A DNA stretch of 64,000 bases from Archangium violaceum Cb vi76 (GCF_000733295.1 NZ_JPMI01000423.1:1-64000), one strand, 5' to 3'. Counted from the first letter of the stretch, positions 1 to 10,591 are shown. Translations and numbers: made by a program. Notes: generated by a model not told the origin, from the sequence alone.

Positions 1-37
1 ACCCTCACCCCGGCCCTCTCCCCAGAGGGAGAGGGGA
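1..37. repeat. Dispersed palindromic intergenic repeat, copy 1
   Basis: The left edge shows a CCCTCACCCC block followed by an inverted pair CCCTCTCCCC / GAGGGAGAGGGG. The same motif recurs at 13541, 21505, 21575, 41707 and 54304, always between genes. Such repeats are common in high-GC bacterial chromosomes. The element may continue left of the window. Confidence 0.6.
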
Positions 38-55
38 GCGTCGAGGGAGCGTCGA

Positions 56-70
56 TGACAAGCGGTGTCA
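56..70. promoter_or_regulatory. Inverted repeat TGACA-N5-TGTCA upstream of the activator gene
   Basis: Perfect 5-base arms TGACA and TGTCA are separated by 5 bases, about 60 bases before the start of the FHA activator. The half-sites resemble those of the three sites at 1487-1555, but the spacing differs (7 rather than 4 bases between TGAC and GTCA). It could be an autoregulatory site. That is inference from similarity only. Confidence 0.35.
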
Positions 71-131
71 CGAGGACGTAGAGCGTGATAGCGTCCACCC
101 CGTGGCTGCGTCGCATGAAGATGAAGAGACC

Positions 132-1463
<1,332 letters not shown>

Positions 1464-1486
1464 AGTGCGGTGACGTGAGGTGGTGA

Positions 1487-1555
1487 TGACTGCTGTCACC
1501 ATTCCGTGACAGCAGTCACCAGGGGAAGACCGGTGCGGCGTGGTGACGGATGTCA
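1487..1555. promoter_or_regulatory. Three TGAC-N4-GTCA palindromes, probable activator binding sites
   Basis: TGAC-N4-GTCA occurs exactly three times in 69 bases: 1487-1498, 1507-1518 and 1544-1555. The centres are 20 and 37 bases apart. Sites 1 and 2 also form one larger inverted repeat with 16-base arms (15 of 16 matching) around a 6-base loop. They lie roughly 80-160 bases upstream of the -12 element at 1633-1648, which is where enhancer sites for sigma-54 activators are normally found. The neighbouring FHA activator is the obvious candidate to bind them. Binding is inferred. Confidence 0.72.
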
Positions 1556-1632
1556 CCATCCCCGGTGGGAGCCCCGTGGGCAGTGCGTGTGAATTCAAGG
1601 GCTTGGGGTTCGTGGAGCCATGACGCGACGCG

Positions 1633-1648
1633 TGGCACACAACCTGCT
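1633..1648 (+). promoter_or_regulatory. Sigma-54 (-24/-12) promoter
   Basis: TGGCAC at 1633-1638, five bases, then CTGCT at 1644-1648. This matches the consensus TGGCAC-N5-TTGCW at all but one position, with the required 10 bases between the GG and GC pairs. It sits 42 bases before the M4 protease start and downstream of the three palindromes, giving a complete sigma-54 control region. Confidence 0.8.
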
Positions 1649-1689
1649 CTGCACTGCGCACAAGACCCACTCAAAGAAAGACTCCCGCC

Positions 1690-3489
1690 ATGCAGATCTC
1701 CAACCGCACCCAGAAGGCCTCCGTCGCCACCCCGTCCAGCACCCTCGCCTCCCGCGAGCTCCCGGTGAGCTCGCCGACGAGCCAGGCCCGTAACGTCACG
1801 GGCTTCGAGTCGGCCTCGAGCTTCGCGCCCACCAGCAAGCGCACCGCGGTGGCCCTCACCGCGCAGCAGGCCGCCCCCACCCCGGGCCCCCTGGCGCTCA
1901 ACAGCCCGCGGGCGCAGACCGCCATCCAGAAGTCGCTCGACTTCCTCCAGCAGCAGACGGGCTCGCTGGCCCGCGGCGTGGCGCCCGGCGCCGGCATCTC
2001 CCAGGCCGTCACGCCCCGCTCCGTCGAGCGCGACGCGCTGGGCATGACGCACGTGCGCCTGGACCGCACGCACGAGGGCGTGAAGGTCTTCGGCGAGCAG
2101 CTCGTCAGCCACCTGGACGCGCAGGGCAAGGTGTCGGGCCTCACGGGCAACGTCTCCACCATCCCCGCGGGCCTGGGCTCGCAGCCGGTGAAGCTGACGG
2201 CCGATGACGCGCTGGCCCTCGCGCGGAAGGACTTCGCGGGCCGGACGGACCGCGCGCCCACCGCCGAGCGCGTCGTCTTCCAGGGCAAGGACGGCAACTA
2301 CCACTCGGCCTTCCACGTGGAGCTCACGCACACCAAGGGCCTCCAGGGCGACGAGCGCCCCCGGCGGATGAACTACCTGGTGGACGCCAACAGCGGCGAG
2401 ATGCTCACGAGCTTCAACCAGATGGGCGGCATCGAGCTGCCCCAGGCCCGCGCGGGCGGCTCCACGGCTGGCGCCACGCCGACGACCCCGGCCCCCGTGC
2501 CCGGCAAGCCCGTGACGGGCAAGGCGGATGACACCAGCCTCTACAGCGGCAAGGTGGAGCTCTCCACGACGAAGAACGCGGACGGCACCTTCAGCCTGGA
2601 GGACGCGAGCCGCGGCAAGGGCGTGGTGACGCTGGACGCGCAGAACAAGGAGCAGGCCAGCAGGCCGGTGAAGATCACCGACAAGAACGACGTGTGGGGC
2701 GAGTCGACGGACCCGACGCGCAACCGCGCCGCGGTGGACGCGCACTACGGCGCGCAGATGACGTACGACTTCATGAAGGACGTGCTCGGCCGCGACTCGC
2801 TGGACGGCAAGGGCGAGAAGCTGGTGTCCAACGTGCACATCAGCAACAACTTCGTGAACGCGTACTGGGACGGCACGCAGATGAACTACGGCGATGGCGA
2901 CGGGAAGACGGCCGGCCCCCTCACCACGCTGGACATCGCGGGGCATGAGATCGCCCACGGCCTCACCGAGCGCACCGCGGGCCTCATCTACGAGGGCGAG
3001 TCCGGCGGCCTCAACGAGGCGATGAGCGACATCATCGGCTCGGGCGTGGAGTGGTACGCGTCGCGGAAGAACAAGGCCGTCGAGTTCGACTGGAAGGTGG
3101 GCGAGGACGCGTGGACGCCGGCCAACGGCAACGGGGACGCGCTGCGCTACATGGATGACCCGACGAAGGACGGGTACTCCGTGGACAACTACAAGAACTA
3201 CCCGAAGCAGACCGAGGTCCACGGCTCCAGCGGCATCGCCAACAACGCCTTCTACCTGCTGGCCAACGGCGGGAAGAACCGCACCTCCGGCCTCGAGGTG
3301 AAGGACGGCATCGGGATGGAGAAGGGCCTGAAGGTCTTCTCTCGCGCCCTCGAGCACTACATGACGCCCCGGACCACCTTCGCCCAGGCCCGCCAGGCCA
3401 CGGTGCAGGCCGCCACGGACCTCTACGGCGCCAACTCGGCCGAAGTGAAGAAGGTCCAGGAGAGCTGGACCGCCGTGGGCGTGAGCTGA
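1690..3489 (+). CDS. M4 family (thermolysin-like) zinc metalloprotease, proenzyme
   Basis: This is an endopeptidase with an N-terminal propeptide of FTP/PepSY type (roughly residues 110-240), followed by the M4 catalytic and C-terminal domains. The zinc site is visible: HEIAH with H419, E420 and H423, and third ligand E443 in GGLNEAMSD. A later HGSSG segment supplies the transition-state histidine expected in M4 enzymes. At 599 residues the length fits a pro-form. The N-terminus (MQISNRTQKAS) is Ser/Thr/Pro-rich and has no hydrophobic signal peptide, which is unusual for this normally secreted family. Start ATG 1690 follows AAAGAAAG. Expression is probably sigma-54 dependent from 1633-1648 and controlled by the upstream FHA activator. 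Confidence 0.93.
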   Translation: MQISNRTQKASVATPSSTLASRELPVSSPTSQARNVTGFESASSFAPTSKRTAVALTAQQAAPTPGPLALNSPRAQTAIQKSLDFLQQQTGSLARGVAPGAGISQAVTPRSVERDALGMTHVRLDRTHEGVKVFGEQLVSHLDAQGKVSGLTGNVSTIPAGLGSQPVKLTADDALALARKDFAGRTDRAPTAERVVFQGKDGNYHSAFHVELTHTKGLQGDERPRRMNYLVDANSGEMLTSFNQMGGIELPQARAGGSTAGATPTTPAPVPGKPVTGKADDTSLYSGKVELSTTKNADGTFSLEDASRGKGVVTLDAQNKEQASRPVKITDKNDVWGESTDPTRNRAAVDAHYGAQMTYDFMKDVLGRDSLDGKGEKLVSNVHISNNFVNAYWDGTQMNYGDGDGKTAGPLTTLDIAGHEIAHGLTERTAGLIYEGESGGLNEAMSDIIGSGVEWYASRKNKAVEFDWKVGEDAWTPANGNGDALRYMDDPTKDGYSVDNYKNYPKQTEVHGSSGIANNAFYLLANGGKNRTSGLEVKDGIGMEKGLKVFSRALEHYMTPRTTFAQARQATVQAATDLYGANSAEVKKVQESWTAVGVS

Positions 3490-3492
3490 GCA

Positions 3493-3516
3493 GCGGATGA
3501 CGTGGAGTTGATCCGC
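3493..3516. terminator. Weak hairpin between convergent genes
   Basis: GCGGAT and ATCCGC form a 6-base stem around a 12-base loop just after the protease stop and before the convergent glycosyltransferase. There is no T-run. It may end transcription from either side. Confidence 0.3.
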
Positions 3517-3534
3517 CTGTAACCCGACGTTCCG

Positions 3535-4365
3535 CTACGGGGCCCGGGTACGCTCCTCGCGCACGAGGGCGAACACCTCCCCGTAGCGGCCCTCGTCGAA
3601 GGCCTTCCGCAGCTCGGGGAAACCGCCCTGCCGCAGCACGCGGAGGTGGCGGTACTTGGCGGAGTGGTAGTTGGACACGGCCCAGGCCAACCGCAACGCG
3701 TCCAGCCCTCCACGCCAGAGCGCACCGTGCATCAGGCAGTCGCGGATCAGGTGTGCGGGGCGCTGGAGGGCGGCGGGCTTGAGCCGCCTGCCTTCCGCGA
3801 AGGCGCGCACGGCCCAGAGCAGGGCATAACGCTCCTCCTTCTCCGCGCGCCCCTCGAGCGAGGTGGCGAAGCGATGATCGATGGGAGCGTGCAGGCGGGG
3901 AGCGCGCATCCGAGGCAGTGCCTCGTGGACGATCATCTCCGGGCGCCAGATGGCGGCGTCCCGGCGGACCAGGCGCGCACGCCAGTGGGTGCGGTAACGG
4001 AAGCGGTGCCCATTGATTTCAGCCCAGTCGCGGCACGGCAGGCGGTAGGCGGGTTCCGCCGGGTGGGAGTCGCGCCAGGCCCGGATGACGGACAGGGCCT
4101 CTGGCGCCAGGCGCTCATCCGAGTCGAGATAGAGGACGTAGTCACAGGGGCCCAACGCCTCCATGGCGGCGGCCCGTGCGGCACCGTAGCCACGCCAGGA
4201 ATGGGAGACGGAACGAGCGCCCATGCTCCGCGCGAGCTCCACCGAGCCATCCGTGGACCGCGAGTCCAGGGCCACGACCTCGTCGCAGACGGCGCTCAGA
4301 CTCTCCAGGCACGCGCCGAGCGTGTCGCGGTTGTTTCCGTGGATGACGTAGCCACCAAGCTTCAT
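3535..4365 (-). CDS. Glycosyltransferase family 2
   Basis: This GT-A fold transferase probably adds a sugar to lipopolysaccharide or another envelope glycan. The N-terminal part shows the nucleotide-sugar binding pattern: YVIHGNNRDTLGACLESL, then VVALDSRSTDGS, then the metal-binding LDSDE (DXD-type) near residue 80. At 276 residues and with this N-terminus it resembles the WaaE/KdtX-like LPS core glucosyltransferases. No membrane segment is evident. It is divergent from the next gene, another glycosyltransferase, with 144 bases between them. The family is well supported; the acceptor and the exact sugar are not known. Confidence 0.85.
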   Translation of the reverse strand: MKLGGYVIHGNNRDTLGACLESLSAVCDEVVALDSRSTDGSVELARSMGARSVSHSWRGYGAARAAAMEALGPCDYVLYLDSDERLAPEALSVIRAWRDSHPAEPAYRLPCRDWAEINGHRFRYRTHWRARLVRRDAAIWRPEMIVHEALPRMRAPRLHAPIDHRFATSLEGRAEKEERYALLWAVRAFAEGRRLKPAALQRPAHLIRDCLMHGALWRGGLDALRLAWAVSNYHSAKYRHLRVLRQGGFPELRKAFDEGRYGEVFALVREERTRAP

Positions 4366-4509
4366 GGGTCCGGTCTCCTACATCCCACAACCTCCAACAG
4401 CAACCGCTGGCGTTCCCTCACGTCTCGATGTCGTGCATGAAGGGGTGACGAATTCGCGATCCCCCATCAACGCCACCCGGCGAAGCCGCCCGGTGTGCGG
4501 GAGTTCCCC

Positions 4510-5766
4510 ATGAAATTCCTCTTCTTTCCCATGCAGGCCCATGGCCACGTCAACCCGATGCTCCCGCTCCTCCGGGAGCTGGTCTCCCGGGGGGACGAGG
4601 TCGTCGTCTACGTGACGCGCGAGTTCGAGGCGGCCATCCGCAACACCGGCGCTTCTCCCCGGTTGCTCGATGACTCGCTCGCCATTCCCTCGAGCGTCGC
4701 GGGCCTGCCAGGGGTAGGGAGCTCGGGCGTCGAGATGAAGAAGGTCATGCCGGCCCTGATGGGCCTCATGCGCCGGAGCCTGCGCGAGACCCCCCGGCTG
4801 TTGGAGCAGGCCCGGGAGGAACGGGCCGACTGCGTCGTCTATGATCCAATGGCCGTCTGGGGCCGCGCCGCTGGCAAGATGCTGGGGCTGCCCGCGGCCA
4901 TCTTCCAGACGAGCTTCGGGCTGAGCCACTCCCCCACGATCCAGAACGCGCTGCGCGCGAACATGAAGGGCCTTCCGCCCCCGAGCGCCCTGCTGGCCAT
5001 CGGCCGGCTGCTGCTGACGTCCGAGTTGATGCACTGGCGCCACGGCATGCCGCGCTTCAGCCCCAGGTCGGCGTTCACCACCGTCGAGGATCTGAACATC
5101 CTCCCCGTCCCCCGGAAGTACCAGCCGGATGCCGGGAACTTCGACGAGCGCTTCCTCTTCGTGGGCCCCTCGGTGCTGCCGCGCAACGACCGGGGAGACT
5201 TCCCGCTGGAGCGGCTCGAGGGCAAGCCCGTGCTGCTCGTCTCGCTGGGCACCACACCCATGAACATGCGGCCCGACTTCTACAAGGCCTGCTTCGAGGC
5301 CTTCCGCGACACCCGCTGGCTGGTGGTGATGGCCTGCGGCAAGAGCCTGGACCCGGCCACGCTCGGCCCCGCGCCGTCCAACGTCCTCGTGCGCCAGCAT
5401 GTGCCCCAGCTCGAGGTGCTCGAGCGGGCCCGCGTCTTCCTCACCCATGGCGGCATGAACTCCACCATGGAGGGCCTCTGGCACGGCGTGCCGCTGGCCG
5501 TCTTCCCCCAGTTCGCGGATCAGCCGCTCAATGCCTCGCTCGTGACCGGGCTCGGGCTGGGGCTCACCCTCTCGCCCCAGGACGCGCTGGATCCGAAGGC
5601 ACTGCGTGAAGCCATCGAGCGGCTCGACACGGACCCGGGCTACCGCTCGCGCCTCGCGGAGTTCCAGAAGGAGCTCCGGGAAGCGGGAGGCCCCCGGCGC
5701 GCGGCGGATGCACTGCACCAGTTCGCCGCCGCACGCCGAGGAGGCTCGCCTCAGAAGGCGGCCTGA
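4510..5766 (+). CDS. Macrolide/UDP-glucuronosyl-type glycosyltransferase (GT1)
   Basis: GT-B fold enzyme that transfers an activated sugar to a small lipophilic acceptor. The N-terminal FFPMQAHGHVNP has the histidine that acts as base in this family. The C-terminal signature LTHGGMNSTMEGLWHGVP followed by PQFADQPLNA is the nucleotide-sugar binding motif of MGT/YjiC-like enzymes. Start ATG 4510 follows GGGAG, and the 418-residue length is typical. The 3' end overlaps the convergent beta-glucosidase gene by 16 bases. Pairing a glycosyltransferase with a glycosidase suggests glycosylation and release of a secondary metabolite, but this is only suggested by position. Confidence 0.88.
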   Translation: MKFLFFPMQAHGHVNPMLPLLRELVSRGDEVVVYVTREFEAAIRNTGASPRLLDDSLAIPSSVAGLPGVGSSGVEMKKVMPALMGLMRRSLRETPRLLEQAREERADCVVYDPMAVWGRAAGKMLGLPAAIFQTSFGLSHSPTIQNALRANMKGLPPPSALLAIGRLLLTSELMHWRHGMPRFSPRSAFTTVEDLNILPVPRKYQPDAGNFDERFLFVGPSVLPRNDRGDFPLERLEGKPVLLVSLGTTPMNMRPDFYKACFEAFRDTRWLVVMACGKSLDPATLGPAPSNVLVRQHVPQLEVLERARVFLTHGGMNSTMEGLWHGVPLAVFPQFADQPLNASLVTGLGLGLTLSPQDALDPKALREAIERLDTDPGYRSRLAEFQKELREAGGPRRAADALHQFAAARRGGSPQKAA

Positions 5767-8216
5767 GCCGTCTCCAGGGACCCGACCCAGTCCCGCTGGA
5801 GGGAGAAGGCGGCGCGGGCGTGGATGTCTCGCGAGGAGCTCCCGGCGAGCACCTCGAAGCGGCCCGCCTCGGCGACCCACGCGGCCCTCGCGTCATCGAA
5901 GTACGCGAGCGCCCGCATCCCGAGCGTCAGGGTGACGCTCTTCGTCTCGCCGGGCGCCAGGGCGACCTTGAGGAAGCCCTTCAGCTCCTTCTCGGGGCGC
6001 GGGAGGCTCGCCTTCTCGTCGCGCACGTAGAGCTGCACGACCTCCTGCCCCGCGCGCGGCCCGGTGTTCGTCACGTCGAGCGTCACCGTCAGCGTACCGC
6101 CCGGCGCGAGGGACTCGGCGCTCAGGCGGAGGTTCCCGTACGCGAACGTCGTATAGGAGAGGCCGAAGCCGAACGGGAACAGCGGGGCGAGGTCCTTCGT
6201 GTCGTGGTGGCGGTAGCCGACGAAGATGCCCTCGCCGTAGCGCACCCGGCCCTGGCCGCCGGGGTAGTTGCCATGGGCGGCGTTGTCCTCGAGCCGCACG
6301 GGGAAGGTCTGCGGGAGCCGTCCCGAGGGCTCGGCGTCTCCGAAGAGAACATCCGCGATGGCGTTGCCAGCCTCTTGACCGGGGTACCAGGCCTGCAAGA
6401 CACCCGCGACCGCGTCCAACCACGGCAGGGCGACGGGCGCGCCCGTCTGCAGCACCACGATGGTATTGGGATTGGCGCTCGCCACCCGGGAGACCAGCTC
6501 GTTCTGGCGGCCCACCAGGTCCATGTGGGGACGATCCACGGCTTCCGTGTCCCACTCCCCGTTGTGGCCGACGAACACCAGGGCCACGTCGGAGTCCGCG
6601 GCGAGCCGCACGGCGCGCTCGAGGTGCTCGTCGCCCAGGGGCCGGGTGATCCCCACGCGCACGGCCCGCATCCCCTCCGCCGGGGTGGCGTATTCGATGG
6701 TCACGTCATACGCACGGCCGGCCTGGAGCTCGAGCGTCCCGATGACTTCGTCGCTGCCGCTACCGAAATAGGTGTCGCCGGGCTTCCACGCGCTCCAGTT
6801 GTCCACGACGAGCCGCCCGTCCACGAACAGGCGGCTGAGGCCGGCGCTGACCAGGCCGAAGTGGTGCACGCCGTCCTCCTCCGGCGTGAAGCGCATGGAG
6901 AGGCGCGCGGAGAAGCTGTCGGCGCTGACGCCCGGTGCGGGCGCGTCGGACCAGATCACCTCCGTCTGGGGCAGGCTGGCGCCCGGTACCCCTGCCCCCG
7001 ACAAGCCTCGGTTGTTGAAGTACTCGGCGGTGAGCGTCTGCGCGAGCGGAGGCAGCAGCTTGTGATTCGCGCAGCCAACCTCGTACCCGAGCTCGACGCT
7101 CCCGCCGAGCCGGGCCTGGATGCCCTCATAGGGGGTGATGCGGTAGTGGGCGTTCACCTGCGCGCTGCCGCCTCCCATGATCTGCGCGCTCCTGGCGTTC
7201 GGGCCGATGAGGGCGACCTTCTTCAGCCGCTTCGGGTCGAGCGGCAGCACGCCCTTGTTCTCGAGCAGCACCGTGCCTTCCGCGCCGGCCCGGCGGATGA
7301 GGGCGCGGTGCTCGGGCCGGTCGATGGCCTGCTCCTCCACGGGCGCGGGATGCTCGAAGGCGCCGACGCGGCCGAGGAGGCGCAGCACGCGCCGGGCGCT
7401 GTCCCGGATGGCCTCCGTGCCCACCTGTCCCGCGCGGACGGCCTCGAGCAGCTTCTGGCCGCGGAACTTCGCCGGGCCGGGCATCTCCAGGTCGAGGCCC
7501 GCGTTCATGGACTCCACGGTGGTGTGCGTGGCGAACCAGTCGGACATCAACACGCCGTCGAAGCCCCACTCGCGCTTGAGGATGTCCGTGAGCAGACGCC
7601 TGTGCTCGCTGGCGAACGTGCCGTTCAGCTTGTTGTAGGAGCACATGACGGCCCAGGTGCCCGCCTCCTTCACGGCCGCCTCGAAGGGAACGAGGTAGAG
7701 CTCGCGGAGCGTGCGCTCGTCGATGTCGGAGCTGATGGACATGCGCTCGAACTCCGACTCGTTGCCCACGTAGTGCTTGACGGTGGCGCCCACGCCCTGG
7801 CTCTGCACGCCCTGGATGTACGCGACGCAGAGCCGGGCGGACAGGAAGGGATCCTCGGAGTAGCACTCGAAGTTGCGGCCGTTCTGGGTGGAGCGGTGCA
7901 GGTTGACGGTGGGCGCGAGCAGCACCTGGGCGCCCTTGGATTGCGCCTCCTGGCCGAGCGCCTGGCCCACCTGCGTGACGAGCGCGGTGTTCCAGGTGGA
8001 CGCGAGGGAGATGGCCACGGGGAAGGAGGCGGCCTTCACGCCGCCCACGAGGCTGCCGGCACCGCGTGCGCCGTTGGGGCCGTCACTGACCTTGAGGGAG
8101 GGAATGCCGAGCCGCTCCACGGGAACGGTCGTCCAGAAGGTGGCTCCGGCCAACAGGGAAACCTGCTCCTCGAGGCTCATGTCGTTCAGGAGCGTGTCGA
8201 TGCGCTGCTCGTTCAT
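5751..8216 (-). CDS. Glycoside hydrolase family 3 beta-glucosidase with PA14 insert
   Basis: Retaining exo-glycosidase of about 821 residues. The N-terminal TIM barrel holds the nucleophile motif GVLMSDW. The second alpha/beta domain is interrupted by a PA14 domain (around residues 375-520, with HHFGLVSAGLSRLFVDGRLV), as in plant- and fungal-type GH3 enzymes. A fibronectin-III-like domain forms the C-terminus (VTLDVTNTGPRAGQEVVQLYV). There is no signal peptide, so the enzyme is probably intracellular or periplasm-independent. Start ATG at 8216 begins MNEQRIDTLL; upstream in-frame codons lack coding character. Likely substrates are beta-glucosides; specificity cannot be read from the sequence. 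Confidence 0.93.
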   Translation of the reverse strand: MNEQRIDTLLNDMSLEEQVSLLAGATFWTTVPVERLGIPSLKVSDGPNGARGAGSLVGGVKAASFPVAISLASTWNTALVTQVGQALGQEAQSKGAQVLLAPTVNLHRSTQNGRNFECYSEDPFLSARLCVAYIQGVQSQGVGATVKHYVGNESEFERMSISSDIDERTLRELYLVPFEAAVKEAGTWAVMCSYNKLNGTFASEHRRLLTDILKREWGFDGVLMSDWFATHTTVESMNAGLDLEMPGPAKFRGQKLLEAVRAGQVGTEAIRDSARRVLRLLGRVGAFEHPAPVEEQAIDRPEHRALIRRAGAEGTVLLENKGVLPLDPKRLKKVALIGPNARSAQIMGGGSAQVNAHYRITPYEGIQARLGGSVELGYEVGCANHKLLPPLAQTLTAEYFNNRGLSGAGVPGASLPQTEVIWSDAPAPGVSADSFSARLSMRFTPEEDGVHHFGLVSAGLSRLFVDGRLVVDNWSAWKPGDTYFGSGSDEVIGTLELQAGRAYDVTIEYATPAEGMRAVRVGITRPLGDEHLERAVRLAADSDVALVFVGHNGEWDTEAVDRPHMDLVGRQNELVSRVASANPNTIVVLQTGAPVALPWLDAVAGVLQAWYPGQEAGNAIADVLFGDAEPSGRLPQTFPVRLEDNAAHGNYPGGQGRVRYGEGIFVGYRHHDTKDLAPLFPFGFGLSYTTFAYGNLRLSAESLAPGGTLTVTLDVTNTGPRAGQEVVQLYVRDEKASLPRPEKELKGFLKVALAPGETKSVTLTLGMRALAYFDDARAAWVAEAGRFEVLAGSSSRDIHARAAFSLQRDWVGSLETAQAAF

Positions 8217-8364
8217 GGTGGGCGGAGAGTACACGCCCGAGGGCCCGGGCCACACCGCGGTGCGTCAGCGCCTGCGCGTGAGCACGAGGAGTCTCCCGGT
8301 GGTTTTCGAGCCCACGCCTGTGCCAGTCTCTCGTGCCGGGTGAAAGCCGCTCACGAGGTGATTC

Positions 8365-8928
8365 ATGCCCGCCACCGCCGCCGCTTCACAGCAACCCGCC
8401 CCCCGGCGGATGCGTTACGCCCCCCTGGAGGGCCTGTTGCGCAGCCTGGAGATCCAGGAGCGCTCCGCCGAGATGAAGGAGATCATCCGGTTGAGCGGTG
8501 GGACCGACTATGCCCCGTCGGAGATCGCGGTGGAGCACTTCGCCGAGGTGCTCCACTACCTGGCGCGTACCCGCTTCGCCTCCCTGCACCCGTCCGAGGG
8601 GCTCTTCCGCGTGGGCGCGTGCCTCTTCGAGGGCTACCGCAAGACGCTGCTGGGGCAGATTCAACTGGCCGCGCTGCACCTGCTCGGGCCGGACCGGCTG
8701 ATGCGCAAGGCTCCCGAGTTCGTGGGCCGCAGCAGCAACTTCGGCACGCGCACGGTGGAGCAGCTCGGGCCCAACCACTACCGGATGGACTTCCGGGGCG
8801 TCCCCCTGCCCGGCGACTACTACAACGGCATCCTCCATGCCGCCCTGCGCGCCACGGGCGTGAGCTCGCCCCAGAGCACCTGGGAGCAGGTGGGCCCCGA
8901 GGACATGACGTTCGACGTGCGCTGGTAG
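8365..8928 (+). CDS. TIGR02265/DUF2378 family protein
   Basis: This 187-residue protein belongs to a family found almost only in myxobacteria, where many paralogues occur. The family pattern is visible: PLEGLLR near the N-terminus, HYLARTRFASLHPSEGLFRVG in the middle, and YYNGILHAALRATG near the end. It is predicted to be cytoplasmic, with no signal or membrane segment. No function has been established. The family signature is strong evidence for the taxonomic origin of this DNA. The DEAD-box helicase gene follows 33 bases downstream on the same strand, so the two may be co-transcribed. Confidence 0.88.
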   Translation: MPATAAASQQPAPRRMRYAPLEGLLRSLEIQERSAEMKEIIRLSGGTDYAPSEIAVEHFAEVLHYLARTRFASLHPSEGLFRVGACLFEGYRKTLLGQIQLAALHLLGPDRLMRKAPEFVGRSSNFGTRTVEQLGPNHYRMDFRGVPLPGDYYNGILHAALRATGVSSPQSTWEQVGPEDMTFDVRW

Positions 8929-8961
8929 CCCCGCGCGCCCGGGCGTGATAGCCCCCGGTGT

Positions 8962-10524
8962 GTGAGCAACTCCTTCAAGACCCTCGGCCTCTCTCCTGAG
9001 ACACTCGGTGCGGTGCGGCGCGCCCGCTTCACCGCTCCCACCCCCATCCAGGCCCAGGCCATTCCCCCGGCGCTCGCCGGGCGCGACGTCATCGGCTGCG
9101 CGGCCACCGGCACGGGCAAGACGGCCGCCTACCTGCTGCCCCTCATCGAGCGCCTGGCCGGTGAGCCCGGCCCCACCGGGCTGGTGCTCGCCCCCACGCG
9201 CGAGCTGGTGCAGCAGATCGCCCAGGAGGCCTCCTTCTTCGGCGAGCCGCGCGGTGTCACCCAGGCGGTGGTCATCGGCGGCACGGACATGAGTGCCCAG
9301 GTGGAGGCGCTGCGCCAGAAGCCCACCCTGGTGCTCGCCACCCCAGGCCGGCTGGCGGACCTCCTCCAGGCGGGCGCGGTCAACCTCTCCGCGGTGCGCA
9401 CGCTGGTGCTGGACGAGGCGGACCGGATGCTGGAGATGGGCTTCCTGCCCGAGCTCCAGCGGATCCTCGCCGCCCTGCCCCGTGAGCGTCAGACGCTCCT
9501 CTTCTCCGCCACGCTCGGCCACAACGTGACGCTCTTCGCGCAGGAGCTGCTGCGCCGGCCCGTCCGGGTGGAGGTCACCCCCAGTGGCACGCCCGCCGCG
9601 CGCGCCGTACAGCGGATGTACGAGGTGGAGGCGGACGAGAAGTACCCGCTGCTGCTCACCCTGCTCGAGAGGGATCAACTCAGCGCGCTCGTCTTCACCC
9701 GCACCCGGGAGCGCGCCGAGAAGGTGCAGGAGGTCCTCAAGCGCTCGGGCCACAAGTCCGCCCTCATCCACTCGGACCGGACGCAGGGGCAGCGCCGCCA
9801 GGCGCTCGAGGGCTTCCGGCGGGGGCAGTACCGCTGCCTGGTGGCCACCGACATCGCCTCGCGCGGGCTGGACGTGGAGGACGTGGGCCACGTCATCAAC
9901 TTCGACCTGCCCCACTCGCCCGAGGACTACGTGCACCGCATCGGCCGCACGGCGCGGGCGGGTGCGAGCGGGCGGGCCTCCACCTTCGTCACCGAGCGGG
10001 ACGAGGAGACGGTGCGTGCCATCGAGCGCATCATCCGCATGCCGGTGCCGCGCGCCGAGGTGCCGCGCAAGGACCCCGCCTTCCTCCAGGAGCGGGAGAC
10101 GTTCCGGGCCGAGCAGGGGGACGTGGATGACTTGATGAAGCTCGAGGACCGCCCCCGTCCCCGTGCGCCGGGGAGGGCTCGCGAGGCGCGTGGAGCGGGC
10201 CCCCGGCGTGAGGGCCCGGAGCGCCGGGGTGGAGACTCCCGCCGTGCGGCCCCGGGCCGGAGCCCGGCGCCTCGCCCTGGGAGCGAGGAGGAGGGCGCCC
10301 GTCGGGCGAAGCCCACGCGCCGCGTGGACGGCGCATTCGGCCGTGACATGGCACGGAAAGCGAAGGATGGGCGGGGGCGGACCGCGGGCAAGGGCAAGGG
10401 AAAGAGCGGCCCGCGTGGCGCCGGGCGCCCTGGAGGCAAGGCGGGAGGCCGTCAGGAAGGAGCGCGGCGTGGGCCGGGCCCCTCCCCGCGGGGCCGTGGC
10501 GGCGGAGGACGAAGGAGCCGCTAG
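8962..10524 (+). CDS. DEAD-box ATP-dependent RNA helicase with long basic tail
   Basis: RNA-unwinding enzyme with all core motifs in order: Q-motif TPIQAQAIP, motif I ATGTGKT, Ia [16 protein letters not shown] (VLDEADRM), SAT, and C-terminal [10 protein letters not shown]. Residues from about 395 to 520 form a low-complexity Arg/Gly/Lys/Pro tail that probably binds RNA nonspecifically, as in RhlE-type helicases. A short segment [13 protein letters not shown] lies within the tail. The start is GTG at 8962; no strong ribosome binding site is seen. Cold or ribosome-assembly roles are typical for the family. The tail is compositionally extreme but in the same GC range as its surroundings. Confidence 0.93.
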   Translation: MSNSFKTLGLSPETLGAVRRARFTAPTPIQAQAIPPALAGRDVIGCAATGTGKTAAYLLPLIERLAGEPGPTGLVLAPTRELVQQIAQEASFFGEPRGVTQAVVIGGTDMSAQVEALRQKPTLVLATPGRLADLLQAGAVNLSAVRTLVLDEADRMLEMGFLPELQRILAALPRERQTLLFSATLGHNVTLFAQELLRRPVRVEVTPSGTPAARAVQRMYEVEADEKYPLLLTLLERDQLSALVFTRTRERAEKVQEVLKRSGHKSALIHSDRTQGQRRQALEGFRRGQYRCLVATDIASRGLDVEDVGHVINFDLPHSPEDYVHRIGRTARAGASGRASTFVTERDEETVRAIERIIRMPVPRAEVPRKDPAFLQERETFRAEQGDVDDLMKLEDRPRPRAPGRAREARGAGPRREGPERRGGDSRRAAPGRSPAPRPGSEEEGARRAKPTRRVDGAFGRDMARKAKDGRGRTAGKGKGKSGPRGAGRPGGKAGGRQEGARRGPGPSPRGRGGGGRRSR

Positions 10525-10591
10525 ACGGAGGGGCCGCTAGAATGTGACCTCGAGCCGGCGAGGGACTTCCTTCTCACGGCTCTTCGCAGCC

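Noticed and set aside
1516-3357. Long minus-strand frame opposite the M4 protease
   Set aside because: It is a shadow of the protease reading frame. The protease has an intact zinc site and upstream promoter.
5820-8948. A very long open frame of about 1042 codons on the plus strand across the GH3 gene
   Set aside because: It is antisense to the well-supported beta-glucosidase and DUF2378/helicase region. Its composition (Arg/Gly/His-rich, no domain) is what high-GC antisense frames look like.
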